Shown here in pieces: positions 47,385 to 57,477 of a stretch of DNA of 64,000 nucleotides; the first letter of the stretch is position 1, and each line of letters starts with the position of its first letter. The notes under the pieces were generated by a model. It made no database searches and was not told the origin of the DNA. It saw nothing but the letters and a program-made list of their open reading frames with translations. This DNA comes from Corbicula japonica (taxonomy: Eukaryota; Mollusca; Bivalvia; Venerida; Cyrenidae). The DNA is taken from contig JAZAYU010000686.1 of NCBI GenBank assembly GCA_038501625.1, positions 117,984-181,983 on the forward strand, given 5' to 3'. The position numbers and the translations under genes are program-made.

Positions 47385-48689
47385 TGAGATAAGTAACCAA
47401 CGAACAAACCTTCAGACATAAAGGAACAGATCTAAGCACCAGACACGGCGACATCGCCTAGCCAAGAGTGCTGTACATGGTTATAGACGTGCCATCCAAG
47501 TTCTCAATAGAGAAATTTTCCGGCAACGCATATAAACCATGTTATATATACCATGTTTTGCTTTTCGTTCAATTTTGCTAAAACCTTTTACCTCCTCTTA
47601 TAACCTTAACTTTGAGCCAGACGATTGGAACATGGGCTTTGCACATTGTATCAATTTAAAGAACATTTGACCAAAGTTTCATGAAATTCCTTTAAGGTAA
47701 GCCATTCATCATTGGCAATATTCAGAAATCCAATTAATTTGTTATTTTCATTAAGTATGTATATGTGATCTTAATTCAAAATTTTAAAAAAATTTACCGT
47801 CAACTTTTAGAAAAAAATAACGTTTGACTTTGCCAACCCCCTCTATCTAGAATGGTACTGTAAAGCTAAAGTACTTATGCTACAGTTTTGCTTATAAAAT
47901 CAATAAAAATGCAAATACACTTCTTGTTTTGGTTTTATTTTGTGTCTCATAGCATATATTATCAGATTTTGTTAACAACAAAATACTTTGATGAGCATTA
48001 TACTTTTAATACAGGTGAATTGTCAAACTTCGGCTCATAGAACATAGGATTTTCAGCGATAACAGCAAATAAGCGCTATTAATCTATGATTTGTTTTGTT
48101 ATTTTTGTATGGTCACAAGCAATGAGTGATACATACATTTTTCAGGCAATGTATATAGAATCATAAAACAGTAAATTAAAAATTTTTTACCGTATATTTA
48201 TTTCAGAAATGGTCAATAAATACCCCCCCCCCGTTAGCACAAAATCGCAAAACTGCTTTTTCTTGTTATTTTGCTAATTACAATGCAAGTTTTTAAATAA
48301 AAAATATGTAGAGGGTAAAAAAATTTTCTTATACAAAAAGGGTTGAAAACACATTAAATTAATTATATAAACGTGCACTAACATGAACATAAGTTCAAAA
48401 ATATGCCTTCACATCATGCGGTAAAGCTCGCATACACACCTTAATATTTCACTATGAATATTTCAGGTGTTTAGTTTTACTGAAGTCAATATGCTACCAA
48501 GAGAAGTATTTAAAAAGACACATTTCAAATCCTAATTATTCCAAAATAATGATACAACGTAAAGCAACATGACAGGTGCACATAAAACTGAAACAATACC
48601 AAATAGCTATAATTATAAATGTGTGTTCACAATACCAGTTGATACACATCACTGATGATGCTTAAAAATCTACCAGCTTTGGAATCACT
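46668..48689. other. Mostly unannotatable DNA with a (TA)n microsatellite
   Basis: A TA run of about 27 repeats is at 47327-47381. Just after it, 47400-47530 on the plus strand has an Arg-rich open stretch (reading AKSAVHGYRRA) ending at a stop. It may be a fragment of an old element but cannot be placed. 47580-47700 has a family H fragment. No exons were recognised. Confidence 0.5.
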
Positions 48690-49038
48690 GTCTCTAAAGT
48701 CCTTTTCATCTGGTGACACGGGTCTGGCCTTCATTCATGAATTTATCAACCATGCCAGTTTTGACAAGACTGGTCATAAGGACCGGAAAATCAAGTTTTC
48801 TTCCATTATGGGCCAAAAGTCTAACATCTGGATACTTTCCAGCCAGGATGTCAAATTGTTCAAACCCTCCTTTATTAGGACTGAGGGCACAAGTAAGTCC
48901 TGCTGGGGTATTCACTATTCCAGTAACCTGATGGGCAGAAATACTTTTGGGCACTTTTGGTGTGACATGTGTTGAAGACATCTCCTAATGCTGTTACAGC
49001 AGACATCCAAGTGATGTGTGGAACTTGTTGCCCACGAA
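48690..49038 (-). pseudogene. Exon remnant of a TREX-like DEDD 3'-5' exonuclease
   Basis: The acceptor GATTTGTATTTCAG|TTCG lies at the upper end. Read in, one frame gives VPHITWMSAVTALGDVF. After a one-base-type shift another gives THVTPKVPKSISAHQVTGI and then LLAHNGRKLDFPVLMTSL. TREX and related DEDDh exonucleases have the same series: 'hITqiaav...g.vF..YV.P', then 'pIs..A..vTGI', then 'vAHNG..FDfpvL', where the Asp of the last motif is a metal ligand. The frame then stops (VTR*), and the first (DxE) and third (HxxxxD) active-site blocks are not found, so this is a fragment. A family C3 element abuts the intron side at 49045. Such exonucleases degrade DNA 3' ends. It may be part of the same relic as the Mutator-like exons at 51.9-53.5 kb, but nothing proves it. 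Confidence 0.5.
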
Positions 49039-49044
49039 CTGAAA

Positions 49045-49537
49045 TACAAATCAGAACAAGAGGGCCATGATGGCCCTATATCGCTCACCTGAGTACAAAA
49101 GTACTCTCAGCTTGTGGTTTCAGACAAGAAAATTTTTTAAAGTTTTTCCTATATACAAGTCTATGTAAAATGAAGTGACCCCTGGGGCAGGGCCAATTTT
49201 GACCCCAGGAAAATAATTTGAACAATCTTTGTAGAGTTCCAATAGAGGATGCTAAATGCCAAATATCTAAGCTCTAGGCCTTGTGGTTTCAGACAAGAAG
49301 ATTTTTAAAGTTTTTCCTATATAAGTCTTTATCAAATGAAATGACCCCTGGGGCGGGGCCAATTTTGACCCGAGGGAAATCATTTGAACAATCTTTGTAG
49401 AGTTCCACTAGAGGGTGCTAAATGCCAAATATCTTAGCTCTAGGCCTTGTGGTTTCAGACAAGAAGATTTTTAAAGTTTTTCCTATATAAGTCTATGCAA
49501 AATGAAGTGACCCCTGGGGTGCTCAGGTGAGCTAAAA
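49045..49537. mobile_element. Family C element, truncated (head plus C3 units)
   Basis: Head AACAAGAGGGCCATGATGG, TATCGCTCACCTGAGTAC. About 2.5 units of the 166-bp C3 core. Ends abruptly with CTGGGGTGCTCAGGTGAGCTA, as if core and tail were joined by deletion. Confidence 0.75.
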
Positions 49538-49674
49538 AGATATGCACGGTTTTCAAAAAAATATTGTTGTTTGATCATAATGACCATTATGTCAAACTTT
49601 CATTCAAATAGAATAGCTTTACTTTGAGATATTCAAAATATAAATGTGTGCACTTTGAACTTTTGACCAGTGTA

Positions 49675-49850
49675 CAGTCTAACCTGTCTGTAGCAGCCAC
49701 CCAAGGGAGTGACAAAAAGTGGCTGCTGAAGACAGGTGGCTGTTAAAGACAGGTTAAAATAAGAACAAAATGCCAGTTTCGGTAACATTTAAACTGACTG
49801 CTTAAGACAGATGGTTGCTATTTGCAGGTGGCTGCTAAGGCAGGTTTCAC
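49675..49850. mobile_element. Mariner-type MITE copy 3
   Basis: TA|CAGTCTAACCTGTCTG...GCAGCCACC to GGTGGCTGCTAAGG...GGTTTCAC|TA. Same family as 13993-14164. It lies inside C3 sequence, which continues at 49851-49945. Confidence 0.7.
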
Positions 49851-49945
49851 TAAGTCTATGTAAAATAAAGTAACCCCTGGGGAGGGGCCAATTTTGACCC
49901 CAGGGAAAAAATTTGAACAATCTTTGTAGAGTTGCTCAAGTGCTC

Positions 49946-50545
49946 AGGTGACCTAATAAAAGTGCTGTATATGTTGACAGAGATTTATAGATCATTGGTT
50001 ATTACTCTGAGAGCAATGGTCTTAATATTGCATCACACAGACCTAAGCAGGAAAGTTCAGTAGGTTATGACCAGCAACAAGAGGAATGAACACTGATTTA
50101 TAATGCATCCTAATACATCTTAACATCTCAGGATTAAGTATTAATATAGCTGAAGACAGGTAGAACTATTGGAATTTTGACACAGATCAGTCAGCATTTC
50201 CCTAACCAGCTGAACAAAATCTACACTGTTAGCTTTTTCATTTGTTCAGTTAATTCTGACTAAAATGCGACCAAAGCAGATCTTGAACAGACGACACAAA
50301 TGAGCCAGCTGATCTGGATCTACACTGTTGGCATTGCATAAAAATATGTAAACATGGAGGAAAGAGTTAAAGACTTGTTTGGTTAAGATCAGGGCCAAAG
50401 ACAATAAAACTGAGACTAGAGACCATACTGAATTCTCAAGCATCTGACTGCAGAAAACTGCTACTAGTCTTGGGAAAAAAGCAAATGATGGAGTTCTGAG
50501 ACCTCCAATTAACTTGCCATTTTTTGAACATACAATATATACACC
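49946..50545. repeat. C3 tip and family G fragment, no gene
   Basis: GTGCTCAGGTGACCTA at about 49935 is a C tail remnant. 49990-50200 carries family G phrases (ATATAGCTGAAGACAGGTAG). 50255-50330 has AGCTGATCTGGATCTACACTG, one arm of the hairpin MITE described next. Confidence 0.55.
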
Positions 50546-50546
50546 A

Positions 50547-50787
50547 TAACCCTTTCCTCCTTATATACGCATTTTTAAGCATGTGTGACAAGTGTAGATC
50601 CAGATCAGCTGGCACATTCGTGCCATCTGATCAGGATCTGCACTGGTCTCATTTTAGTCAGAAATAACCTTATGATTCAAAAAGTGAACAGTACAGATCC
50701 TGATCAGATGGCACGGATGTGCCGGCTGATCTGGATCTACACTGTTCGCCCACACCAAAATATGTGTCTATGGACGAAATGGTTAAT
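50547..50787. mobile_element. ~240-bp hairpin MITE with nested palindromes
   Basis: The outer ends AACCCTTTCCTCC and GGACGAAATGGTT are imperfect inverses over about 30 bp. Inside, GTAGATCCAGATCAGC...TCAGGATCTGCACT (about 50593-50643) and its inverse (about 50693-50744) form arms of about 50 bp. Each arm is itself palindromic: GATCCAGATCAG/CTGATCAGGATC around GGCACATTCGTGCC. No coding capacity. Confidence 0.7.
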
Positions 50788-50809
50788 ATAGTCTGAACAT
50801 TTTGAGAAT

Positions 50810-51295
50810 GTGCTACAAATATGTTGATGTAGTTTTACTAACAAACAGCAAATAAAATATTCAGAAAAGCCTGATTTGCAAAGAGCTATAAAGTAAGAAA
50901 GTTTATTTGGTCAATATCCATAGAAAATGACAATGTTTACAATATAAAATCTTCCACAGATAAGTTCTTAATATTGCATAACACAGATCTAAACAGCAAA
51001 GTTCACTAGGTCATTCTCAGGCAACTAGACCACTACTCTGGTAATGCAACTTAATAACATCTTACAGTGAACCTAAATATAGCTTAAGACAGGTGGAAAT
51101 ATTGGAATTTCGACACTTGAAATTTTCACTCTGCTACTAAAATTTTTGTTTCCAATTTTATCACTGAACAACCAGTGTATGAATTGTTCAGGAAAGATTG
51201 AATTTTAAGATGATATAAAGTTTGTGTCAAAATCTGGTTGATAACTGTAGAAAATCAAAGGTTAAAAACAGAATTTTAATGAAAAAAAAACCCAG
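50810..51295. repeat. Family G repeat, copy 3
   Basis: ACATTTTGAGAATGTGCTAC, CCTGATTTGCAAAGAGC, AAAATCTTCCACAGATAAG. Aligns with 17480-17970 and 18476-18870 and then runs into C3 sequence at CCCAGGGCGGGGCC. Confidence 0.75.
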
Positions 51296-51651
51296 GGCGG
51301 GGCCAATTTTGACCCCAGGGAAATAAATTGAACAATCTTTGTAGAGTTCCACTAGAGGGTGCTAAATGCCAAATATCTAAGCTCTAGGCCTTCTGGTTTC
51401 AGACAAGAAGATTTTTAAAGTTTTTGTTTAGGTTGCCATGGCAACCACAGTTCTGCATGGAATTGATTTCTTTGAACAACTTTGGAAGAGCTTCATGCAA
51501 GGAACACTTGTGGCAAGTTTCATTAACTTTGGCCCAGGGGTTTAAGAGGAGATGTTGTTTAAAGCAAAAATTGACGACGCACGACGCACAACGGACACAG
51601 GGCGATCCTATAAGCTCACCATGAGCACAAGTGCTCAGGTGAGCTAAAAAC
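51296..51651. mobile_element. Family C element, C3 3' end and tail
   Basis: One partial C3 unit, then TTGCCATGGCAACC, GACGACGCACGACGC and AGCTCACCATGAGCAC/GTGCTCAGGTGAGCTA. Matches 25760-26005 closely. Confidence 0.85.
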
Positions 51652-51932
51652 ATGTCACTTCATATGTAAACAAAACTAACTGTTATTGGTTTGTATGTGA
51701 CGTGGTTGATTCATGCCCGTTTAATATGACATTGACCTCATTGATATGGGTTATCAGACCTATAGTCTTGTACTTTACATTACAGAGCTAGTTTGAAACA
51801 AAATGTATCAGTTATCCTTTTTTTCTATGCTAACTCATACAACATTCTTTACTTTGATTATTGTCCAACATGTGAAATGCAATTTTTATGAAAACAAAAA
51901 GATATTGCATAATTAGTTTTTGTGATACTTAC

Positions 51933-52024
51933 TGCATGTCCATGGCGAATGAATTATTTGCAGCATTCAGTGTCGATGCAGCAGCCACAGACTCCACGTA
52001 ACTTCCGGCCCTGCGCTCCATCAC
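51933..52024 (-). pseudogene. Mutator-like transposase relic, third recognised exon
   Basis: 92 nt between an acceptor (AAATTATAG|GTGATG) and a strong donor (GCA|GTAAGT). It is open in the frame expected from the upstream exon and reads MERRAGSYVESVAAASTLNA. It continues the domain begun at 53048-53513. In invertebrate Mutator-like transposase domains the corresponding stretch is 'E-x-x-V/A-G-x-x-V/I-E-x-V/A-A'. The next exon (phase 2) was not found: 49.0-51.7 kb is filled with C, G and MITE sequence. Confidence 0.5.
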
Positions 52025-52295
52025 CTATAATTTGATGTATGGTTTTGAGAACTGTTATATGTAAAGAATGACTATTTGCCTGTACAAAAATGAAGAGATA
52101 CGTTGTACAAACGAAGAAAAAATGCCCCTGTGTTGAAAATACATCAATATGGACACGTTGAAAAGTAAAAAAGGCAAATATGTGTTGTTAACATATAAAA
52201 CAATTCAAAAACAACAAGAAATGGTACTTCAATTTGTATACCAAAAATCATTTTTTAATAATCTATATGTAATTAGTGTTTGAAACCAATAGTAT

Positions 52296-52481
52296 GAGCT
52301 TACTACACTCCTCCCAAGCACGTTCATTTATCAAAATCTCAATAATGGTAAAATGCCGTTCAATGAAACTTAGCACAAATGAATGTTACTAATGTATCTT
52401 TATTTTGAACACAGTAAGACACGCTAATTTTGATAATTTTCTTTTTATCTATGAATGTGCTTGGGAGGAGTGTGGCAAGCC
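52296..52481. mobile_element. ~186-bp MITE in an intron of the Mutator-like relic
   Basis: The ends are imperfect inverses over about 32 bp. The core match ACACTCCTCCCAAGCAC (left) against GTGCTTGGGAGGAGTGT (right) is exact. No coding capacity. TSD unclear. Confidence 0.7.
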
Positions 52482-52509
52482 CTTAATGATAAACACTATG
52501 AAAAAGTAC

Positions 52510-52598
52510 CTTTAAATTCTTGGGGTTGATAGGCCTGATACTCAGAGTCGAAAGGAAGTTGTAGACTTTATCTGGACCGCCGAGACTATCAATCATTG
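52510..52598 (-). pseudogene. Mutator-like transposase relic, second recognised exon
   Basis: 89 nt between an acceptor (TTTTATTTTTAG|CAATG) and a donor (TTAAAG|GTACTT). It takes two bases to finish the codon left open by 53048-53513, then gives 29 codons: MIDSLGGPDKVYNFLSTLSI and RPINPKNLK. The pattern 'G-x-x-x-hydrophobic-x-x-hydrophobic-L-x-x-L-x-I-x-P-I-x-x-x-x-L/hydrophobic-K' is typical of the Mutator-like transposase domain found in many invertebrate proteins (my recollection of the family, not a search). The frame is kept across both junctions. Confidence 0.5.
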
Positions 52599-53047
52599 CT
52601 AAAAATAAAAGTTAATAGTTAATTACGATACAAATTCTTTATTTTTAAGTGCACTTCGTTTCTACTTGAATGTGTAGCTTTCATAAAGTTTTAAAATTAT
52701 TAAATTTAAATAATCATCAGAAATGTAACAAACTACAAATGTCGGCTAATTGGGCTAGAATGCATGTACGGATGCATACATAGAGCTCACTTAATAATTA
52801 ATAAATTATATATTAATAATTTAATCAAGCGGGGGTGTGGCTATTTTCTGAACAAACAGTTCAATCAATAAATGAATTCAAATGCCAGCGGGGTTATGAT
52901 GCGACAACAACAAATTTTACTTACCGGTAAACAGCAGGTGTCCCCAAATGTCGAAGATAAAAGACTATTCTACTAAAATAAATGTATCTTTTAGTCGATG
53001 TTACTTTCAATTTTTTATTATTTTTAAATACGAAAATGTTTATTTAC

Positions 53048-53513
53048 CTGTTACAAGCTTGGTGTTGACAGCAAATGAGGGGATGCCTTTAGATCTGGGG
53101 GCCCGGTGGGTTTTCTCATAGGGAACTATGTTGATCTGGGCACACTCAATTATGAACACTTTACATATACAAATCCCCGAAGACCACACTGTAAATCCCC
53201 AACCACAGTATCATACGTCAGCGGTACTGGCCTTGGGCATGTCGCCTTGCATGATTGCAATGACTGGAGAAGCAAATCTAATTCTATTATTTCTTTGTCT
53301 ACCCCAGTCTTTCATTGTTCCAACTGCCTTGGCTGACAGTTCTTCCGAAGTTAATTTTGTTTGACAGCGGGCACTCCTTTCATAAACACTGTGGTAATTC
53401 ACAAGTATGTCCCACACCGAAATTGTGATCGATCAACACGTGAGTTTGTTAATAGATCGTTTTTTCTTTTCTGAAGTAAATCGAAAGCGTTTGTCACGTC
53501 CGAAGGACGCCAT
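53048..53513 (-). pseudogene. Mutator-like transposase relic, first recognised exon with possible start codon
   Basis: A start ATG at 53513-53511 lies in a strong context (AAAATGG) and opens a basic N-terminus (MASFGRDKRFRFTSEKKKR) that could act as a nuclear signal. The frame is hit by TGA at 53435-53433 and then stays open to about 53212. In a second frame the peptide reads PLTYDTVVGDLQCGLRGF and VYVKC. A shift near 53150 leads to ECAQINIVPYEKTH and FAVNTKLVT, ending at the donor ACAG|GTAAAT. The Cys-rich start followed by 'vN.kl..a' is the expected beginning of the Mutator-like domain. The stop and at least one frameshift mark it as decayed. It lies about 700 bp from a MULE-like MITE (54231). 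Confidence 0.5.
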
Positions 53514-54221
53514 TTTGATAAACACCGGATATTCTGTAAAAGTCTCTACGATAAAAATTCAATAATCTAATATCGCATTACTCAAATAATTAATAAAATA
53601 ATTATTGCTGAATATAACTAAAAAGAAATTGATTTTTGTTTTACGGTGATAATTATAAAATTGATCCCCATTTCAAATATTTATTGTATATGCATTTTTG
53701 TTAGAGACTCTGTATCGGAAAATTTCGTTCAAATCCGGAGATGATCAAAGCTGACCGAAAAGACGCGAAATAACACGAACGTTTCCGATTAATGATGTAT
53801 GGCTTACCTTAAAGGGGTTTAGAAGTTATGGAGTGGACAGGTATACATGGTTGAGACCAATAAATACCACTGGTGACCTCAATCTTTAGCCCGCCAGGTT
53901 GGAACATGGGTTCTGCATATTGTCTTCAAGGGGTGAACATTTGATTCATGAAATTAGTTTCAGGGTTTAGAAATTTGTAATGTAATAATGTAATATGGAA
54001 ATTATGATTATAATTTACAAACATAGTAGGTGTTGTACACTTGATAGGTATTTTAGCCACAGGTCATTTCATGTCTTCACCTGTATCTTTTAATTACATT
54101 GGACTCGATCTTGTTATGATTAAGCAAGACGTTATATAACTGTTACTGTAGTTTTATATTCTTCATGTCAAACTGTCATCTTGAAAATGTAATACAGTCA
54201 CGAACAGTCTAGTGTAAGGTA
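53514..54221. other. No gene seen; 5' flank of the Mutator-like relic and a family H fragment
   Basis: 53514-53810 is AT-rich with a few CpGs near 53490-53560. 53815-53970 holds a family H unit (GGTTGGAACATGGGTTCTGC). The rest has no recognisable content. Confidence 0.5.
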
Positions 54222-54230
54222 TAAAAAAAC

Positions 54231-55142
54231 GGTTGTGGGTAAAACCCTGACCAGACCCAGACCCAGACCAAACCCCGGAAACTAACGATATGGTACGGAA
54301 ATCTTCGCTCGTTTCCGACAATCGTCTAAAACAATCACGGTGACTATATATAAAGAGAGATATTTTTTTCTTTTTTTGTGGAAAACTATAGAAATTTGGT
54401 CAGGATTAAACATTCTATAAGATGTGGGCGCTTATGATTTTTTTTTATCGAATTGAGATTTGCCCTAAAGGGTATTAAATCAAAATTATATTAAAATGTA
54501 CGAACTATTGTCATTCAGTTATGGGATTGTATTAATTTTATAATCAATTAGGTACGCAATTTACTTTAATTTGATGAAATTCTTTAATTTTAAGTCACAA
54601 ATGTAAATTATAGAAAATTACAGAAAATAAGATCATTGAGGTTGGTATTGTGTATTTACTGATTTAAGCTGTAAAAAGTCACCGCTTAGCATTTAGGAAT
54701 CGTAATATGATTATTATGCCGACTTGTCTTTAAATGGTTTAAAAATTATTATATTGTGTGCTAATAGTTTTACAATCATTTTTTTCATAACTAGTGATGA
54801 TAGTTTTTGGCGAAAATTGCAATAAACAGAATATTGACCAGAGCGCTTTCTCACTGAGTTTTGTCCGGCAAATTATGATTATGGAGATTGTAAAGCAGTC
54901 TGTTTTAAGTTAATTCTGAAATTTATTATTTCATATTTCTAGCAGTGAAAAGAATTAAGATTAGGAAATAATTTAAAGCTTCAAAAAACACACCAAAAAA
55001 ACAACACGAATCGCTAATTGACACACAATGTCATGCCGTTATCGTAATGTAATGTCGGAAATGAGCGAAGATTTCCGTACCATATCGTTAGTTGCCGGGG
55101 TCTGGTCTGGGTCTGGGTCTGGTCAGGGTTTTACCCACAACC
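54231..55142. mobile_element. MULE-like MITE copy 2: 912 bp, long TIRs, perfect 9-bp TSD
   Basis: The same termini as copy 1 (GGTTGTGGGTAAAACCC / GGGTTTTACCCACAACC). It is flanked on both sides by TAAAAAAAC (54222-54230 and 55143-55151), a perfect 9-bp duplication. The interior aligns with 22458-23373 throughout (CATATTTCTGGCAGTG versus CATATTTCTAGCAGTG). The 9-bp duplication and long TIRs fit the Mutator superfamily. Open frames at the ends are TIR translations. Confidence 0.85.
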
Positions 55143-55454
55143 TAAAAAAACAGATATTTTATCTGGAACTTTGGGAGAGAGAACGGCCGTATGGCCGGAA
55201 TGAGCCACATAATGCCTTTTAGGAGGACGGTATGTTAGTCTTGTGGCTAAATTGCTAAACTTTAAATAAGAGAAATTTATAGCACTAAGAAATGTATTAG
55301 GAAAATTTATACTTATAAGAAAGAACTGTTTATGTTTTAGAAAGTCGGTTTAAACATTAAATAAACTGTAGAAAGCTTAAGATATATAAAGTTATTTCGG
55401 AACTTAAAAAGTGTTTGTGTTATTACACCCTAAGACCTTTGTAAGAATTAACCA

Positions 55455-55900
55455 CTACGTTACAAGTTATGGAGCAGACATGAAATTCCTGGTTCAAACG
55501 GTTGAACAACAATGATGACCTTGACCCTGAGCTGGCCAGGTTGAAACATGGGTTCTGCAAATTGTCTTGATGGCATGAAAACCTGACCAAAGTTTCATGA
55601 ATTTCCTTTTACAAGTTATAGACAGACAAAAAATACAGCATTCAATACTTAAAACATCACTGGTGTCCATGACCTTGAGTCAGCTTCACTGGATCATGGG
55701 TTTTGCACATCATCTTGATAGGGAGAACACTTGACCAAAGTTTCATAAAATTCCTTCACGAAGTTTATAATTTATGGAACAGACCTAAAACAGTGTTGGA
55801 ACCTTTCAGGACACCGAGACAGCCAGGTTGGAACATTCGTTCCACATATCATTTTGATGGGCTGAACACTTTACCAAAGTTTCATGACATGCCTTTCAAG
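55455..55900. repeat. Family H repeat units
   Basis: About three units of ~145-150 bp carry GCCAGGTTGGAACAT or GCCAGGTTGAAACATGG, GGGTTCTGCA, and ACCAAAGTTTCATGA. Runs directly into the head of a B element. Confidence 0.7.
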
Positions 55901-55906
55901 CATTAA

Positions 55907-56945
55907 CTAGAACTATCACTTAAAGTGATTAAATACCCCCACATGTGTGCTTAATACTTGAATTGGGAATACTTAGAATCATTGGCATAATGTACCTAAC
56001 ACTAGAAACATGACACATGTAGTAGTGACCTTGACCTTGACCTCAGACACCTACTTTCAAAGAAGCAACCTAAACAGCAATTTTCATCACAATATTTCAT
56101 TCCTCACTAAAGTTATTTAGCGTAAAAAAAGTTTTTCTTTCCTAAAATTTAATAACAATGATCTTTACCACAGTGACCCCACTTTCAATCCAACGTGTCG
56201 TCTTCAGAGTAGCCACATATTCAGCAAGTTCATCACAATATCTCATTCCTTCTAAATTTATTGATCAGAATTGGTTTGAATATGTTAATAACAGTTACCT
56301 TTACTTAACTTTTATCTAACAACTGTGTGTCAAAAAATGTTAAATGTGAAGCCTTTCATTAGAAATCATTCAGAAACTTGTTTTTCTATTTTTTATACAG
56401 TGAACAGTTACCTTGACCACACCAGGCCCATTTTCAATACCATGTTTTGTCTTCACAGACACAATCTATATTGTTATGTTCATCACAATATCTCATTCCG
56501 AACTACAGTTGTTGAGCATATACGGTTTTTCTATTTTTAGTAACAGTAACCTTGACCCCACATGCCTTACTTTTAATTCCAAAAGTTGTCTTCACAGAAA
56601 CCACCAATACACCAAATTTCATTCCAAGCTATAGTTACTGAGTAGAAATAAAGTTTTGAAGTTAAAATAACAGTGACCTTGACCTTGAACCCAAGGGCCC
56701 CAAAGTAAAACCTAACCTGTATCTTGTAATGTTACATCTGTGTCCAAAAAAAAAAGTCATGTGTACCAAACGTTTTAAAAATATCTGATGCCTTTCAGGA
56801 GTTATTGTCATGAAAGCATTTTTCTATTTTTAGTAACAGTGACCTTGACACTGACCCCACCAGCCCCAAAATCGAACTTGACCTGTATCTTATGATGTTA
56901 CACATGTGTACCAAAAATTATTTAAATCTGTCAATCCTTTCAGGT
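55907..56945. mobile_element. Family B element, third copy, 3'-truncated
   Basis: Head AACTATCACTTAAAGTGATT, ATACCCCCACATG. Core as in the other copies, with an internal deletion near 56750. Stops at CAATCCTTTCAGG without microsatellite or hairpin tail. Confidence 0.8.
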
Positions 56946-57477
56946 ATTACATGTAGTTATTTTGTTATATTGTCCATGAATTCCAGAGTTCTCATGCAAT
57001 GGTTTTTCTTTTGTTTTAGTATGTAATTGGTAAAGTAGAACACAAATTAGACTAAACTGAGCTTGCAAATAAGATAAATACATTTCCTCACTAAAATCTA
57101 GGTGACAATGAGTATTTTCCCCAAAATTCGTTTATGAAATTTTAGCCAGTTTTCGCCGTAGGTCAAAGCAAACTAAAAGTTATTGAGTGGAAACTGAATT
57201 TCTATTTTAGCAATAGTGACCTTGACCTTAATCACACACACCTGATAGCGATCACAAGCTGCCTTTCGATATGAGCTACCCACACATCAAGTTTGCCATC
57301 AATAGGAAATTTGGCACCAGCAGACAACTTTCACAAAAAAAGTAAACAAAAAATCTAAGTGAAAAGGGGCACAACTTTGGCAAAACATATTCAGGGGTTA
57401 TGAAACTTGTCCTGCTAATTGGTACTGAGATGTCAAACAACTATGTTAAGTTTCAAAGCTCTACCTAAGAATAATGA
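56946..57477. repeat. Single C2 unit and family I repeat
   Basis: 57170-57310 matches one unit of the C2 core (GTGACCTTGACCTTAATCAC). 57320-57477 is family I (AACTTTCACAAAAAAAGT, TGAAACTTGTCCTG, TATGTTAAGTTTCAAAGCTC), which resumes after the A element at 60053. Confidence 0.65.

Noticed and set aside
48655..48975. Plus-strand 106-codon frame opposite the exonuclease remnant
   Set aside because: It is a shadow. The minus strand carries the recognisable TREX-like motifs.
51933..52024. Serpin N-terminal helix (STLNAANNSFAMDM)
   Set aside because: The similarity is short. The in-phase upstream exons read as a Mutator-like transposase domain, which explains the exon better.
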